Of a stretch of DNA of 64,000 bases, positions 35,769 to 43,786 are shown piece after piece. The first letter of the stretch is position 1. The number at the start of each line of letters is the position of its first letter. The notes below the pieces were generated by a model that searched no databases, was not told the origin of the DNA, and was given only the letters and a program-made list of their open reading frames with translations. This stretch comes from Mucilaginibacter terrigena. Lineage in GTDB: Bacteria; Bacteroidota; Bacteroidia; Sphingobacteriales; Sphingobacteriaceae. Position numbers and translations under genes: made by a program. The stretch is from positions 496,001 to 560,000 of the forward strand of contig NZ_SEWG01000001.1 in assembly GCF_004168255.1 (NCBI RefSeq), written 5' to 3'.

Positions 35769-36634
35769 TGGATTTTTACCTAACCGCCTTATTGCAGGGA
35801 TTGTGTTTCGCGGGGATAGCGTTTGGCATTTACATTTCCATGAAGATCTTTAACATCCCCGATATCACTACCGATGGCAGCTATACCCTGGGTGGCGTGG
35901 TAACCGGCATGATGCTTACCCACAGCCAGCCGGGTTATGTGATATTATCGGCGGTGCTTTTAGCCGGGGCTTTGGCCGGGGCGCTAACGGGTATTATCCA
36001 CACCAAACTAAAAATAAACGCCCTGCTGGCCGGTATTTTAGTGATGACGGCCTTATACTCTGTCAACCTCAGCATACTTGGACGCTCTAACCTGCCATTG
36101 CTTAGCATGCCTACCTTGTTTTCGGCTGTCAACTTTTTAACAAACGCCAACCAAAATTCCCTGGTGATATTAGGGTTATTTGTGCTGGCAATTACCCTGT
36201 TGATCGGTTACCTGCTTAAAACAGATTTTGGGATAGCCATGCGTGCCACAGGTAACAGCGAACACATGATCCGCGCCCTTGGCGTGAACACCGACCGCAT
36301 GAAAATAACCGGACTTGCCCTTGCAAACGCGCTTACAGCTTTAAGTGGATACCTGATGGTGCAGCTACAAGGCTTTGCCGATATTAGCATGGGGATAGGC
36401 ATTGTAATTGTAGGCCTGGGGTCGGTTATTATTGCCGAAACCATTATCAACTGGCTGCAGATAACTTCAGTTTGGCTTAGCCTTATTTTGGTGATGGCCG
36501 GCGCAGTGATATTCCAGTTTGTGCTGGCGCTTACGCTGGATATAGGGGTCGACGCTAACCTGCTTAAACTGGTTACGGCTGTATTTGTATTATTGATCGT
36601 TGGCTTGCCGCGCTTAACAGGGAGGCAAACATGA
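35768..36634 (+). CDS. ABC transporter permease, branched-chain/TrpY-like
   Basis: The 288-residue permease has about eight hydrophobic helices and the family signature DITTDGSYTLGGVVTGMML (residues ~33-51), characteristic of the BPD_transp_2 type of permeases in TrpXYZ-like systems. The coupling motif is RATGNSEHMIRALGVNTDRM (~157-176). It overlaps the binding-protein gene by 1 bp and the ATPase gene by 4 bp (ATGA). Confidence 0.92.
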   Translation: MDFYLTALLQGLCFAGIAFGIYISMKIFNIPDITTDGSYTLGGVVTGMMLTHSQPGYVILSAVLLAGALAGALTGIIHTKLKINALLAGILVMTALYSVNLSILGRSNLPLLSMPTLFSAVNFLTNANQNSLVILGLFVLAITLLIGYLLKTDFGIAMRATGNSEHMIRALGVNTDRMKITGLALANALTALSGYLMVQLQGFADISMGIGIVIVGLGSVIIAETIINWLQITSVWLSLILVMAGAVIFQFVLALTLDIGVDANLLKLVTAVFVLLIVGLPRLTGRQT

Positions 36635-37380
36635 TACAATTAAGCAACATCTATAAAACTTTTAATACCGGCAAGCCTAACCAGGTAACCGCCGTGAACA
36701 ACGTGACCCTGAATATTGATACCGGCGATTTTATGGTGGTAGTAGGTTCAAACGGTTCGGGTAAAACTACGTTGCTTAACTTGATTGCGGGAAATATTCT
36801 TTCCGATTCCGGTTCGATCACTATCGATAGCCATAACGTTACCCGCCTGCCGGAGTATAAACGAAGCAAATGGATAGCCCGCATCTTCCAAAATCCTTTA
36901 ACAGGCACAGCTGCCGAACTGAGTATTATAGATAACTTCCGTTTAGCCGCTCTTCGCACGCAAGCTAAAAGTCTCTCTATCGGTAAAAACGATAAGTTTA
37001 AAACCCTGGTGCGCGATAAGATAGCCACACTGGGTATGGGGCTGGAAGATAAAATAGAACAGCCCATTGGCACACTATCCGGCGGGCAACGCCAGGCGCT
37101 TACTTTGTTAATGAGCGTGATGGATACCTGCAAGATCCTGTTACTGGACGAGCCCACCGCCGCGCTCGACCCCCGATCGGCCGAAAATGTACTGCGCATA
37201 GCCAATAACCTGATCAAGGAATATAAGCTAACCGCCATACTGGTTACGCATAATTTAAAGGACGCGGGCAATTATGGTTCGCGCATTATACAAATGGGCG
37301 AGGGGGAGATATTGAAGGATATTGCAGGCACCGGCAAGCAAAATTTAAAGCAAAATGAACTGTACGATTGGTTTGGATAA
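36631..37380 (+). CDS. ABC transporter ATP-binding protein (TrpZ-like)
   Basis: The 249-residue ATPase has Walker A GSNGSGKTTLLNLIAG (residues ~39-54), Q-loop RIFQNPLTG, signature LSGGQRQALTLLMSVM (~149-164), Walker B ILLLDEPTAALDP and VTHNL. It completes the importer with the two preceding genes and overlaps the permease by 4 bp. The ABC set resembles tryptophan/tyrosine-type or nucleoside-like importers; ligand unproven. Confidence 0.93.
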   Translation: MIQLSNIYKTFNTGKPNQVTAVNNVTLNIDTGDFMVVVGSNGSGKTTLLNLIAGNILSDSGSITIDSHNVTRLPEYKRSKWIARIFQNPLTGTAAELSIIDNFRLAALRTQAKSLSIGKNDKFKTLVRDKIATLGMGLEDKIEQPIGTLSGGQRQALTLLMSVMDTCKILLLDEPTAALDPRSAENVLRIANNLIKEYKLTAILVTHNLKDAGNYGSRIIQMGEGEILKDIAGTGKQNLKQNELYDWFG

Positions 37381-37414
37381 ACATTGGCAAAGAAATTGTA
37401 TTGCTATCCATACT

Positions 37415-37663
37415 ATGAAAAACACAACATTTGAAAACATATTCGACGCTTACCAGTTGGTGAGCGGCGCAAAAATAAAAGCCAAAAATTACGAAGAAGT
37501 TTATGAGCTTGGCCCATACGACGGTACCAAACGCGGCTACACGCTTTATGCCTTTGAAGACGGTGTACGCTTCGAAGATTTCAGCGTTATCATCTCCGAG
37601 AATGAACTGATGAATAATTACCTGATCGAAAAAGGCAAGGGTAACCAGGCGATAGCGGCGTAA
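37415..37663 (+). CDS. Small protein of unknown function
   Basis: I choose ATG 37415 (MKNTTFENIFDAYQLV); the frame is open from 37355, but that would overlap the ATPase gene. The 82-residue acidic soluble protein has one repeated-looking pattern (YELGPYDGTKRGYTLYAFED) and an alanine end. No family is recognised. It may be translated with the importer, 34 bp after it. Confidence 0.55.
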   Translation: MKNTTFENIFDAYQLVSGAKIKAKNYEEVYELGPYDGTKRGYTLYAFEDGVRFEDFSVIISENELMNNYLIEKGKGNQAIAA

Positions 37664-37682
37664 CCGGGTTTTATACCTAATA

Positions 37683-37785
37683 TGTCATTGCGAGGAGCGT
37701 AGCGACGTGGCAATCTCGTCGTATGTCGTATGCATGACGCTATGGCATTGGCTACGAGATTGCCGCGCTATCGCTCGCAATGACA
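37683..37785. repeat. REP palindrome, TGTCATTGCGAG type
   Basis: TGTCATTGCGAGGAGCGTAG (left) answers CTATCGCTCGCAATGACA (right), with CAATCTCGT/ACGAGATTG inside, in total over 30 paired bases around a ~35-nt variable centre. Same family as 14549-14633. Confidence 0.85.
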
Positions 37786-37816
37786 TGCTTTTTGATTTAC
37801 CTGGTTTCACCCCATT

Positions 37817-37846
37817 TTGAAATCCTCTTTTCATTCTTTACCTTCG
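37817..37846 (+). promoter_or_regulatory. Candidate promoter for the 30-residue leader ORF and TPR gene
   Basis: TTG at 37817-37819, exactly 19 bp, then TACCTTCG at 37839-37846 (7 of 8 to TAnnTTTG). Predicted start of transcription is about 37851, 14 nt before the leader ATG. Confidence 0.6.
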
Positions 37847-37864
37847 CATCAAAATAATACAACG

Positions 37865-37957
37865 ATGCTATTAAATAACTCTATCTGTAACACCAATAAG
37901 CGGCCCGCGGGCACGCTGCAGAAGGGCATTGCATCAAGGATCCAACTCTTCTCTTAG
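37865..37957 (+). CDS. Candidate 30-residue leader peptide
   Basis: An ATG 14 nt after the predicted transcription start opens a 30-codon frame ending at TAG 37955-37957. The product begins MLLNNSICNTNKRPAGT and ends ASRIQLFS. It contains one Cys and basic residues but no run of a single amino acid, so classical attenuation is not obvious. The TPR gene begins 85 bp later on the same strand. The peptide's support is the promoter placement and a compact, non-shadow frame in an otherwise empty gap. Confidence 0.4.
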   Translation: MLLNNSICNTNKRPAGTLQKGIASRIQLFS

Positions 37958-38042
37958 TCGCCTGCTAAACACAGGAAACACAATTTATTTTTTATTGAAC
38001 ATACACCTGAGGCTATTGCCATGGGTTACATTTTAAATTTTT

Positions 38043-38564
38043 ATGGACACATATTATACTATTGAAGAGAAGTATTTACAGGCTGTGGAAGAGCTATCAT
38101 ACGGCGAAACGCCAAAGGCACTGAATTTACTGAACGAGTTGATCGCGAACGATCCGCTGTATGCGCGTGCGCATTTCCAGATCGGCAAAATATATTATTA
38201 CGATTTGAAGGACTATCAAACCGCAGGCTACCATTTTAAAACCTGTATGGAGATCGATCCTTTATTCCCTGATAACTATTTCGATTACCTAAGCCTGGTG
38301 GTTTTCCTGAAAATGGATAAACAGGTTAAAATGGTTGCTACCACAGCGCTGGCTACGCCGGGCGTTAATGCCGCTTCTATTTATGAACTGCTGGGCATAT
38401 ATGCCGAGAAAAACAAAAACTGGAATAAAGCTTTAGCGGCATACCGCAATGCCTACATGGAAACAACCACAAAAGAGCAGCTCGAAAGTACCGAGGAAAG
38501 CATCGACCGCGTAAAACTTAAAATGCGGCAGGGTATTGTATATCAATATACGCTTACCGGTTAA
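38043..38564 (+). CDS. TPR-repeat protein
   Basis: The 173-residue soluble protein contains tetratricopeptide helices: ALNLLNELIANDPLYARAHF (residues ~27-46), YQTAGYHFKTCMEIDPLFPD (~59-78) and ALAAYRNAYMETTTKEQL (~141-158). TPRs mediate protein contacts. No catalytic domain or signal peptide is seen. It may be preceded by a leader peptide and is followed by a strong terminator. Confidence 0.82.
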   Translation: MDTYYTIEEKYLQAVEELSYGETPKALNLLNELIANDPLYARAHFQIGKIYYYDLKDYQTAGYHFKTCMEIDPLFPDNYFDYLSLVVFLKMDKQVKMVATTALATPGVNAASIYELLGIYAEKNKNWNKALAAYRNAYMETTTKEQLESTEESIDRVKLKMRQGIVYQYTLTG

Positions 38565-38567
38565 ACA

Positions 38568-38604
38568 AGAAAAGGCCTCAAAATATTCGAGGCCTTTTCT
38601 TTTG
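38568..38604. terminator. Bidirectional terminator
   Basis: AGAAAAGGCCTC (38568-38579) pairs with GAGGCCTTTTCT (38589-38600), a perfect 12-bp stem with a 9-nt loop and T-rich flank. It lies between the TPR gene and the convergent gene ending at 38617. Confidence 0.85.
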
Positions 38605-38616
38605 CATTATGAAGCA

Positions 38617-39930
38617 TTATTTTTTGTAGCTGATCTTGTAGATCGTCCCCTTAGAATCATCGGTTACGTAGATAGAACCATCAGGGCCCTGTGCTAAACC
38701 GCATGGGCGGCGTTCTGCATTGCCTTTAGCTGTATTCTCGGCCGAGCCCGAAAAGCCATCAGCAAATACTTCCCATTTGCCATCGGGCTTGCCATTTTTA
38801 AACGGCTGGAAAACCACGTAATAACCGGCCTGTGGCTCGGGCGCGCGGTTCCACGAGCCATGAAAGGCTATGAAAGCACCGTTCTTATATTTCTCCGGAA
38901 ACTGGTCGCCGGTGTAAAACAGTAAACCGTTAGGGGCAAGGTGGCCGGGATAAGCGGCGGCGGGGTTAATATATTTATTGCCGGGGTCGCCGTCCTTTTT
39001 ACCATCGCCGCCGTACTCTGGCGCTAAGATCTTTTTGTTTTGTTGCTGGTCGTAATAAATATAAGGCCAGCCTGCATTGTCGCCTTTATTAATAGCGTAA
39101 AGGCATTCGGCAGGTAACTCGGCAGATTGTTTTTCGTTGTACAGGTCCGGGAACAGGTCGTGTAAGGCATCGCGGCCGTGCTGCATTACAAAAAGCTGGT
39201 TGTTTTGTTTATTCCAATCCATGCCAACCACGTTGCGCAGGCCCGTAGCATAGCGCACACCATCTTTGTAGGTCTGGTTTAGCTTATCGGCCTTAAACTG
39301 CCAGATACCTCCTGCCGAGTCGAGAATAGGGCAGCCCGGCTGGCCCATAGAGCCTTTTTCGCGGTCTTTTACCTGGCAGGAGTTTGAGTAAGCGCCGATA
39401 TTTACATACAGGTTACCGGCATCATCCAAAACAATAGCTTTGGCTTCGTGCTGATGGCGGTTTATAAGGCCTTTAACAATGGTCTCGGGCTTGGTACTAT
39501 CCAAAACCTCATTTTTATCGTTCAGTTTATAGCGGTAAACATCCTCATCAGATGAAGCGTACAGGTAACCATTTTTAATGTAGATACCCGTTCCGCCAAA
39601 ATCACCGAAGCCGGTTTTAACATCGGCTTTGCCATTGTTTTCGTGCAGCACCATAATGCCCTTGCCATCTTTTGGTTTGCCAAGCTTTACAAAAATATCG
39701 CCCTGCGGGGATACGGTTATATGGCGTGTGCCACCAAGGTTTTCGGCAAGGATAGCTGCACTAAAGCCTGATTGGAGCGTTAACCCAGCGGATGCTGTTG
39801 CCGCGGTATCTGTTGCAGATACTGCGCTATCGGCATTGCCCTTGTTACCATTGCCGGTACAAGCGTTAAATAATATCGATGCCGCAATCGCTACTGTTGC
39901 TATTACGGATTTAAATAGTCTGTTTTTCAT
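38617..39930 (-). CDS. PQQ-dependent sugar dehydrogenase-like (sorbosone dehydrogenase family) lipoprotein
   Basis: This 437-residue lipoprotein (lipobox ILFNACTG, Cys ~residue 24) has a six-bladed propeller of the GDH/sorbosone dehydrogenase type. Characteristic segments are GGTRHITVSPQGDIFVKLG (~67-85), NRHQHEAKAIVLDDAGNLYV (~157-176), YATGLRNVVGMDW, and HGSWNRAPEPQAGYYVV. Members oxidise sugars in the periplasm with PQQ, though many Bacteroidota homologues are unproven and PQQ biosynthesis is not visible here. Function is therefore by family only. Confidence 0.85.
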   Translation of the reverse strand: MKNRLFKSVIATVAIAASILFNACTGNGNKGNADSAVSATDTAATASAGLTLQSGFSAAILAENLGGTRHITVSPQGDIFVKLGKPKDGKGIMVLHENNGKADVKTGFGDFGGTGIYIKNGYLYASSDEDVYRYKLNDKNEVLDSTKPETIVKGLINRHQHEAKAIVLDDAGNLYVNIGAYSNSCQVKDREKGSMGQPGCPILDSAGGIWQFKADKLNQTYKDGVRYATGLRNVVGMDWNKQNNQLFVMQHGRDALHDLFPDLYNEKQSAELPAECLYAINKGDNAGWPYIYYDQQQNKKILAPEYGGDGKKDGDPGNKYINPAAAYPGHLAPNGLLFYTGDQFPEKYKNGAFIAFHGSWNRAPEPQAGYYVVFQPFKNGKPDGKWEVFADGFSGSAENTAKGNAERRPCGLAQGPDGSIYVTDDSKGTIYKISYKK

Positions 39931-40130
39931 TTGGTGCAGGTGTTAATTATTGATGTGCGACAGCAGGGAAAACCATTCTTTTATTGGGCTGTCAAATTAC
40001 TTTATTATACAATACATTATCAAATCTGTTTGTAGAAATATGGTTACAAGGTAAGTACATGGGTATAATTGCTGATACCGGTTAAACTATCGCTTACGGT
40101 TACCGTCATAGATGTATAAATTTTAAGGAT

Positions 40131-40910
40131 ATGAGAAAGTCAGTTTTACTATCAGCAATATTATTTGGAAGCCTGGTTTACAATAGCGCCCAGGCTCAGA
40201 TATCTGTACATATAGGTTTTAACATTCCTGCCCGCAGGGTATATGTACCGGCCCCGCCACCGCAACCCGTTATGGTTTATGATAATGACGAGTTTGACGA
40301 CAGCGACGATTATTATTACCTGCCCGAAGTAGAAGCCTATTACAGCGTACCGCGTAATTGTTATTATTACCAGGATGGCGGCAGGTGGATCTCGGCAGCT
40401 TACCTGCCCGGCGCTTACCGCAATTACAACTGGCGTACCGCTCAGCGTTACGAAATAAGGGGCCGTCGCCCATACATGCAGCACGAACAGTACCGCAGCA
40501 AATGGGGTGGTAATTATAGCCGTAACAACTGGAACTGGAACCGCAGGAATAATAACTATGCCGGCAGACCAAACTACCATAACGACTGGAACAGGGGTAA
40601 TAACAACCGCAACGACAGGCCACAGGGCGGCTACAACCAGCCAAACCGCAACGACAGACCGCAAGGTGGCTTTAACCAACCCAACCGTAACGACAGACCG
40701 CAAGGTGGCTACAACCAGCCAAACCGCGATAATAATGGCCGCGGGAGAGGCGGCTGGGGCGGCGGTCAGCAACAGCCATCACAGCCAAGCAGGAATGACA
40801 ACCGTGGTGGTGGCGGTCGCGACAGGGATAACCGCGGCGGTAACGACAATTTTAAATTAGCCCAAAACAAAGGTGGGTTTGGCGGCGCGCATCGCCAGGC
40901 AAGGTTTTAA
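40131..40910 (+). CDS. Secreted Asn/Arg/Gly-rich repeat protein
   Basis: The 259-residue protein has a signal peptide (LLSAILFGSLVYNSAQA) and a folded N-terminal part with many Tyr and Pro (PRRVYVPAPPPQP; YYSVPRNCYYYQDGG). Then come low-complexity N/R/G/Y stretches with three tandem copies of a 13-residue unit NRNDRPQGG(Y/F)NQP (residues ~159-197). It ends GGFGGAHRQARF. The N-terminus resembles surface YXWVPGH-type proteins, but I do not recognise a family. The basic, disordered tail may bind anionic polymers. Confidence 0.75.
   Translation: MRKSVLLSAILFGSLVYNSAQAQISVHIGFNIPARRVYVPAPPPQPVMVYDNDEFDDSDDYYYLPEVEAYYSVPRNCYYYQDGGRWISAAYLPGAYRNYNWRTAQRYEIRGRRPYMQHEQYRSKWGGNYSRNNWNWNRRNNNYAGRPNYHNDWNRGNNNRNDRPQGGYNQPNRNDRPQGGFNQPNRNDRPQGGYNQPNRDNNGRGRGGWGGGQQQPSQPSRNDNRGGGGRDRDNRGGNDNFKLAQNKGGFGGAHRQARF
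40605..40721 (+). repeat. 39-bp tandem repeat (3 units) within the Asn/Arg/Gly-rich gene
   Basis: Units at 40605-40643, 40644-40682 and 40683-40721 are each 39 bp and encode NRNDRPQGG(Y/F)NQP. They differ by synonymous and Y/F changes, so they are old enough to have drifted. Because units are multiples of 3, copy number can vary in frame. Confidence 0.85.
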
Positions 40911-40933
40911 TATAACCACCCCGACATATATGC

Positions 40934-40968
40934 AAAAGCCATCCGTTAGCTAACGGATGGCTTTTTTT
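40934..40968. terminator. Bidirectional terminator
   Basis: AAAGCCATCCGTTA (40935-40948) pairs with TAACGGATGGCTTT (40951-40964), a 14-bp stem with a tiny 2-nt centre and T tract to 40968. It separates the repeat-protein gene from the convergent aldo-keto reductase. Confidence 0.88.
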
Positions 40969-40987
40969 GCTTTGTTGAAATATTGGT

Positions 40988-41944
40988 TTAATAGCTGCTT
41001 GCCGAGGTTAACAGTTCAATAGCTTCGCCACTTAGGTTGAGTTGGGCGGCTTTAGTGAGGTCGTTTAATTGCGGTATGCTGGTTGCGCTGGCGATAGGGG
41101 CGGTGATGCCCGGCCTTGCCATTACCCATGCTAATGCAACGCTTGCGGGCGTGGTGTTATATTCTTCGGCTACCTTATCTAAAGCGCCTAAAATTTTATA
41201 GCCACGTCCGTTAAGGTATTTTTTGATACCCCCGCCGCGTTTGCTCTTGTTAAGATCGGCCTCTGAACGGTATTTACCTGTAAGGAAGCCGCTTGCCAGC
41301 GAGTAATAGGTTATTACACCGATATTGCTCTCGCGGCATAACGATTCGTACAGCCGCTCGTAATCCTCGCGGTCGTACAGGTTATATTCGGGCTGCAAAG
41401 TTTCGTAGCGGGCGAAGCCATTATCTCTGCTCACCTGTAAAGCCTCCCGAAACCTGTCGGCGCTTAAGTTTGATGCCCCTATGGCGCGTACCTTGCCTTG
41501 TTTGATCAGGTCGGTAAAGGTTTCCATTGTTTCGGTTAACGGCGTATTAGGGTCGTCCTCGTGCGATTGGTACAGGTCGATGTAATCGGTTTTTAGTCGC
41601 TTAAGCGAATCTTCCACCGCCCGGGTAATGTAATCTTTTGAAAGTCCCTTTTTACCCTCGCCCATAGGCTTGCCGACTTTGGTAGCCAGTATCACTTTAT
41701 CCCGTTTGCCACCCTGTTTCAGCCAGTTGCCAATAATAGTTTCTGATTCGCCGCCGGTATTGCCGGGCACCCATTTGGAGTAAACATCGGCCGTATCCAC
41801 AAAATCAAACCCGGCATCTATAAAAGCATCCAGCAGGGCAAAGGAGGCCTTTTGGTCGGCCGTCCAGCCAAATACGTTACCGCCGAAGCAAAAGGGCTGT
41901 ACCCAAATGCCCGATCTGCCTAATTCGCGCTTTTCCATATGCAA
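40988..41944 (-). CDS. Aldo/keto reductase
   Basis: This 318-residue NADPH-dependent TIM-barrel oxidoreductase has the catalytic tetrad: Asp and Tyr in FDFVDTADVYSKW (residues ~47-59), Lys in VILATKVGKP (~86-95) and His in YQSHEDDPNTP (~126-136). The NADP-binding tail APIASATSIPQLNDL is present. The wording fits the YajO/AKR11-12 group of general aldehyde reductases. It lies 5 bp after the 74-residue gene, so the two are probably co-transcribed. Confidence 0.93.
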   Translation of the reverse strand: MHMEKRELGRSGIWVQPFCFGGNVFGWTADQKASFALLDAFIDAGFDFVDTADVYSKWVPGNTGGESETIIGNWLKQGGKRDKVILATKVGKPMGEGKKGLSKDYITRAVEDSLKRLKTDYIDLYQSHEDDPNTPLTETMETFTDLIKQGKVRAIGASNLSADRFREALQVSRDNGFARYETLQPEYNLYDREDYERLYESLCRESNIGVITYYSLASGFLTGKYRSEADLNKSKRGGGIKKYLNGRGYKILGALDKVAEEYNTTPASVALAWVMARPGITAPIASATSIPQLNDLTKAAQLNLSGEAIELLTSASSY

Positions 41945-41949
41945 TAGTA

Positions 41950-42174
41950 TTATAAAGATACGCCTACCTGCTCTGCCAGTTCATCCACCCATCCCGAAAG
42001 ATAGGGCTCCGATCCTGCAATGCGTTCCCAACGGCCATGTTCGTTACGGGCTATGGTGAGTTGCAGGCTCCCGTCGAGCGAGTTAAATTCGTAAATTCCG
42101 TTGGTTGCTTGCGTAACTATCCCGTTAACTGGGCTGTCAGAACCGGTTAGCACCGCTTCAAGTTGTTGTTCCAT
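41950..42174 (-). CDS. Small acidic protein of unknown function
   Basis: The 74-residue protein begins MEQQLEAVLTGSDSPVNGIV and has beta-strand-like segments (GIYEFNSLDGSLQLTIARNE) before a helical end (GWVDELAEQVGVSL). No family is recognised. It is first in a two-gene unit with the aldo/keto reductase (5-bp gap). Confidence 0.65.
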   Translation of the reverse strand: MEQQLEAVLTGSDSPVNGIVTQATNGIYEFNSLDGSLQLTIARNEHGRWERIAGSEPYLSGWVDELAEQVGVSL

Positions 42175-42262
42175 AATTAAGTTTGTTTATATTTTTAACA
42201 CGGCTATAGGGTTTGTGTTTGGATTGGTTTGAATTAAGCCGCTATTATGATTGATGCCGATA

Positions 42263-42371
42263 AAACGCGTTAAGGATTGAAACGGATACTCCGAAGGAGT
42301 CCTTTGGACCGGCCCGCGCCTAAGGCCTGCAGGCGTATGAGTGTAAAGCCTGACCGCAGGGAACGCCCCCA
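42263..42371 (+). ncRNA. Structured intergenic element, possible non-coding RNA
   Basis: A GC-rich block in an AT-rich gap folds into clear hairpins. ACTCC (42289-42293) pairs with GGAGT (42297-42301) over a GAA loop. GGCGT (42333-42337) pairs with ACGCC (42364-42368) enclosing CCTG-ACCG-CAGG (42350-42361). It follows TTAAGGATTGAAACGGAT (42271-42288). The wording resembles an intergenic element I have seen recurring in Bacteroidota, but I cannot name a family. No frame here is convincing. Strand is assigned by loop purine content and is uncertain. Confidence 0.4.
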
Positions 42372-42446
42372 ACTAATTAAACAGCCTTAAAACTATTAAC
42401 AGGGGCTAACTGTTAAGCATACAACCAATTAAATTTTAGTTTTATA

Positions 42447-43379
42447 ATGAAGATGAGATATTTCCAGGTGGCGCAGGGTGTATGGGGGATGCGGATATTT
42501 TTTGTAAATGTTTACATGATTGCCAACCGCCGCGGCATTGGTAAGGGATGGGTTTTGGTTGATACCGGCATCAAAGGCTCGGCTGCTAAAATTATTGCCA
42601 TGGCCGAAGCTATATTTGGCCCGGGTACACGGCCCAGCGCTATTGTGCTTACCCACGGCCATGCCGACCACGCCGGCGCGCTGCCCGAACTATTGAAATA
42701 CTGGAACGTACCCGTTTACGCCCATAAAATGGAAATGCCGTATTTAACCGGCCGCTCATCGTACCCGCCGGCCGACCCGGAAGCAGGCGGGGGCCTGATG
42801 ACCCTGATATCGGGGATCTGGCCCACAACGCCCATTAACGTGAGCCGCAACCTGCGGGAAATTGATATGTACGACGGCATCCCCGAACTACCCGAATGGA
42901 AGGTGATCCATACACCAGGCCACACACCGGGGCATATTTCGCTGTTTTTACCACTAAATACCACGCTGATAGCCGGCGACGCCTTTACCACCACGCAGTC
43001 GGAGTCGGCGTTATCGATATTAACTTACCACAAAAAGCTGAGCGGCCCGCCAAGGTCCATCACATCCGACTGGATAGCGGCGGCAAAATCGGTACGGAAG
43101 CTGGCAGCTTTGCAGCCCCGTATAGCAGCTACAGGGCACGGCCCGGTAATGCGGGGGCGAGAGCTTTCTACCGGGCTAAACCTGCTGGCCAACAGGTTCG
43201 AGAGCATTGCGGTACCACAAAGCGGGCGGTACGTTGGCCACGGGGCCATATCCGACGAGAACGGCGTGCGCTATATACCGCCATACCGGGGCACCATGAA
43301 ACGTACCGCTACCATTGCCATTGCAGCAACCGTACTGAGCTTTTTATTGGTAAGGCAGGCCGGTAAAATATGGAGCTAA
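42447..43379 (+). CDS. Metallo-beta-lactamase-fold hydrolase
   Basis: The 310-residue protein has the MBL metal motif LTHGHADHAGALPELL (residues ~71-86), a second site HTPGHTPGHISLFL (~153-166), Asp in LIAGDAFTT and the last His in ATGHGPVMRG. Two metal ions are expected. The wide N-terminal part and the C-terminal membrane-like end (IAIAATVLSFLLVRQAGKIW) are unusual for a soluble MBL; the last 20 residues may be a tail anchor. Substrate unknown; hydrolases of this kind include lactonases and thioesterases. Confidence 0.9.
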   Translation: MKMRYFQVAQGVWGMRIFFVNVYMIANRRGIGKGWVLVDTGIKGSAAKIIAMAEAIFGPGTRPSAIVLTHGHADHAGALPELLKYWNVPVYAHKMEMPYLTGRSSYPPADPEAGGGLMTLISGIWPTTPINVSRNLREIDMYDGIPELPEWKVIHTPGHTPGHISLFLPLNTTLIAGDAFTTTQSESALSILTYHKKLSGPPRSITSDWIAAAKSVRKLAALQPRIAATGHGPVMRGRELSTGLNLLANRFESIAVPQSGRYVGHGAISDENGVRYIPPYRGTMKRTATIAIAATVLSFLLVRQAGKIWS

Positions 43380-43391
43380 GCAATATTGTTC

Positions 43392-43399
43392 TACATTTA
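43392..43399 (+). promoter_or_regulatory. -7 box (TACATTTA), 4 nt before the DUF3820 GTG start
   Basis: TACATTTA matches TAnnTTTG at 7 of 8 positions. It ends 4 nt before GTG 43404, the same spacing seen for ribD and the fRMsr gene. This also favours the GTG over the upstream TTG at 43386. Confidence 0.45.
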
Positions 43400-43403
43400 C
43401 AGC

Positions 43404-43646
43404 GTGGAAAAGATAGTACCCGACCCCCAGGTTTTAATTGATATTGTAAACACCCGAATGCCCTTTGGCAAGTACAAAAATACGCTGCTTTGCGATATGC
43501 CTATCAGCTACCTGGAGTGGATGCATAAACAGGGTTTCCCGCCGGGCAAACTGGGGATGATGCTGAGCACCGTGTTCGAGATAAAAAGCAACGGGGTTGA
43601 CCAGATACTGCGGCAGATAAAGTTTAAGTACGGGGGGCGTTCATAG
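43404..43646 (+). CDS. DUF3820-family protein
   Basis: The start is GTG 43404 (a TTG at 43386 is also possible), giving 80 residues. The family motif MPFGKYKNTLLCDMPISYLE (residues ~19-38) and WMHKQGFPPGKLGMML (~39-54) cover most of it. DUF3820 proteins are small, common in Bacteroidota and Proteobacteria, and resemble the quorum-sensing-regulator/exonuclease-associated domain. Function unknown. A -7 box ends exactly 4 nt before the GTG. Confidence 0.85.
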   Translation: MEKIVPDPQVLIDIVNTRMPFGKYKNTLLCDMPISYLEWMHKQGFPPGKLGMMLSTVFEIKSNGVDQILRQIKFKYGGRS

Positions 43647-43692
43647 TCGATAGTCGATAGTCCATAGTCGATGGTCTATAATCCATAGTGAA
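43647..43692. repeat. Degenerate TAGTCGA/TAGTCCA tandem tract
   Basis: Seven-to-nine-base units (TCGATAG, TCCATAG, TCGATGG) repeat imperfectly immediately after the DUF3820 stop. Similar simple tracts occur at several other ends of genes in the window. Confidence 0.6.
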
Positions 43693-43786
43693 GGTTATTG
43701 CTAACAATTACCTTTTGATGACTGATTTACTTAAACCGCTGTAAGGTTGTTTGCGTAAATACTACTAAACAGATAAAAAAACTATC

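Noticed and set aside
36651-37271. 206-residue minus-strand frame opposite the importer ATPase
   Set aside because: The plus strand encodes a complete ABC ATPase with all motifs here; the reverse frame is a mirror artefact.
40161-40860. Long frames opposite and beside the Asn/Arg/Gly-rich gene (up to 203 residues)
   Set aside because: They are shadows of a repetitive, biased coding sequence. The forward frame at 40131 has the signal peptide and regular 13-residue units.
42187-42372. 61-residue minus-strand frame inside the structured intergenic block
   Set aside because: It overlaps the paired stems, is arginine/proline-rich like a reading of GC-rich palindromes, and has no promoter.
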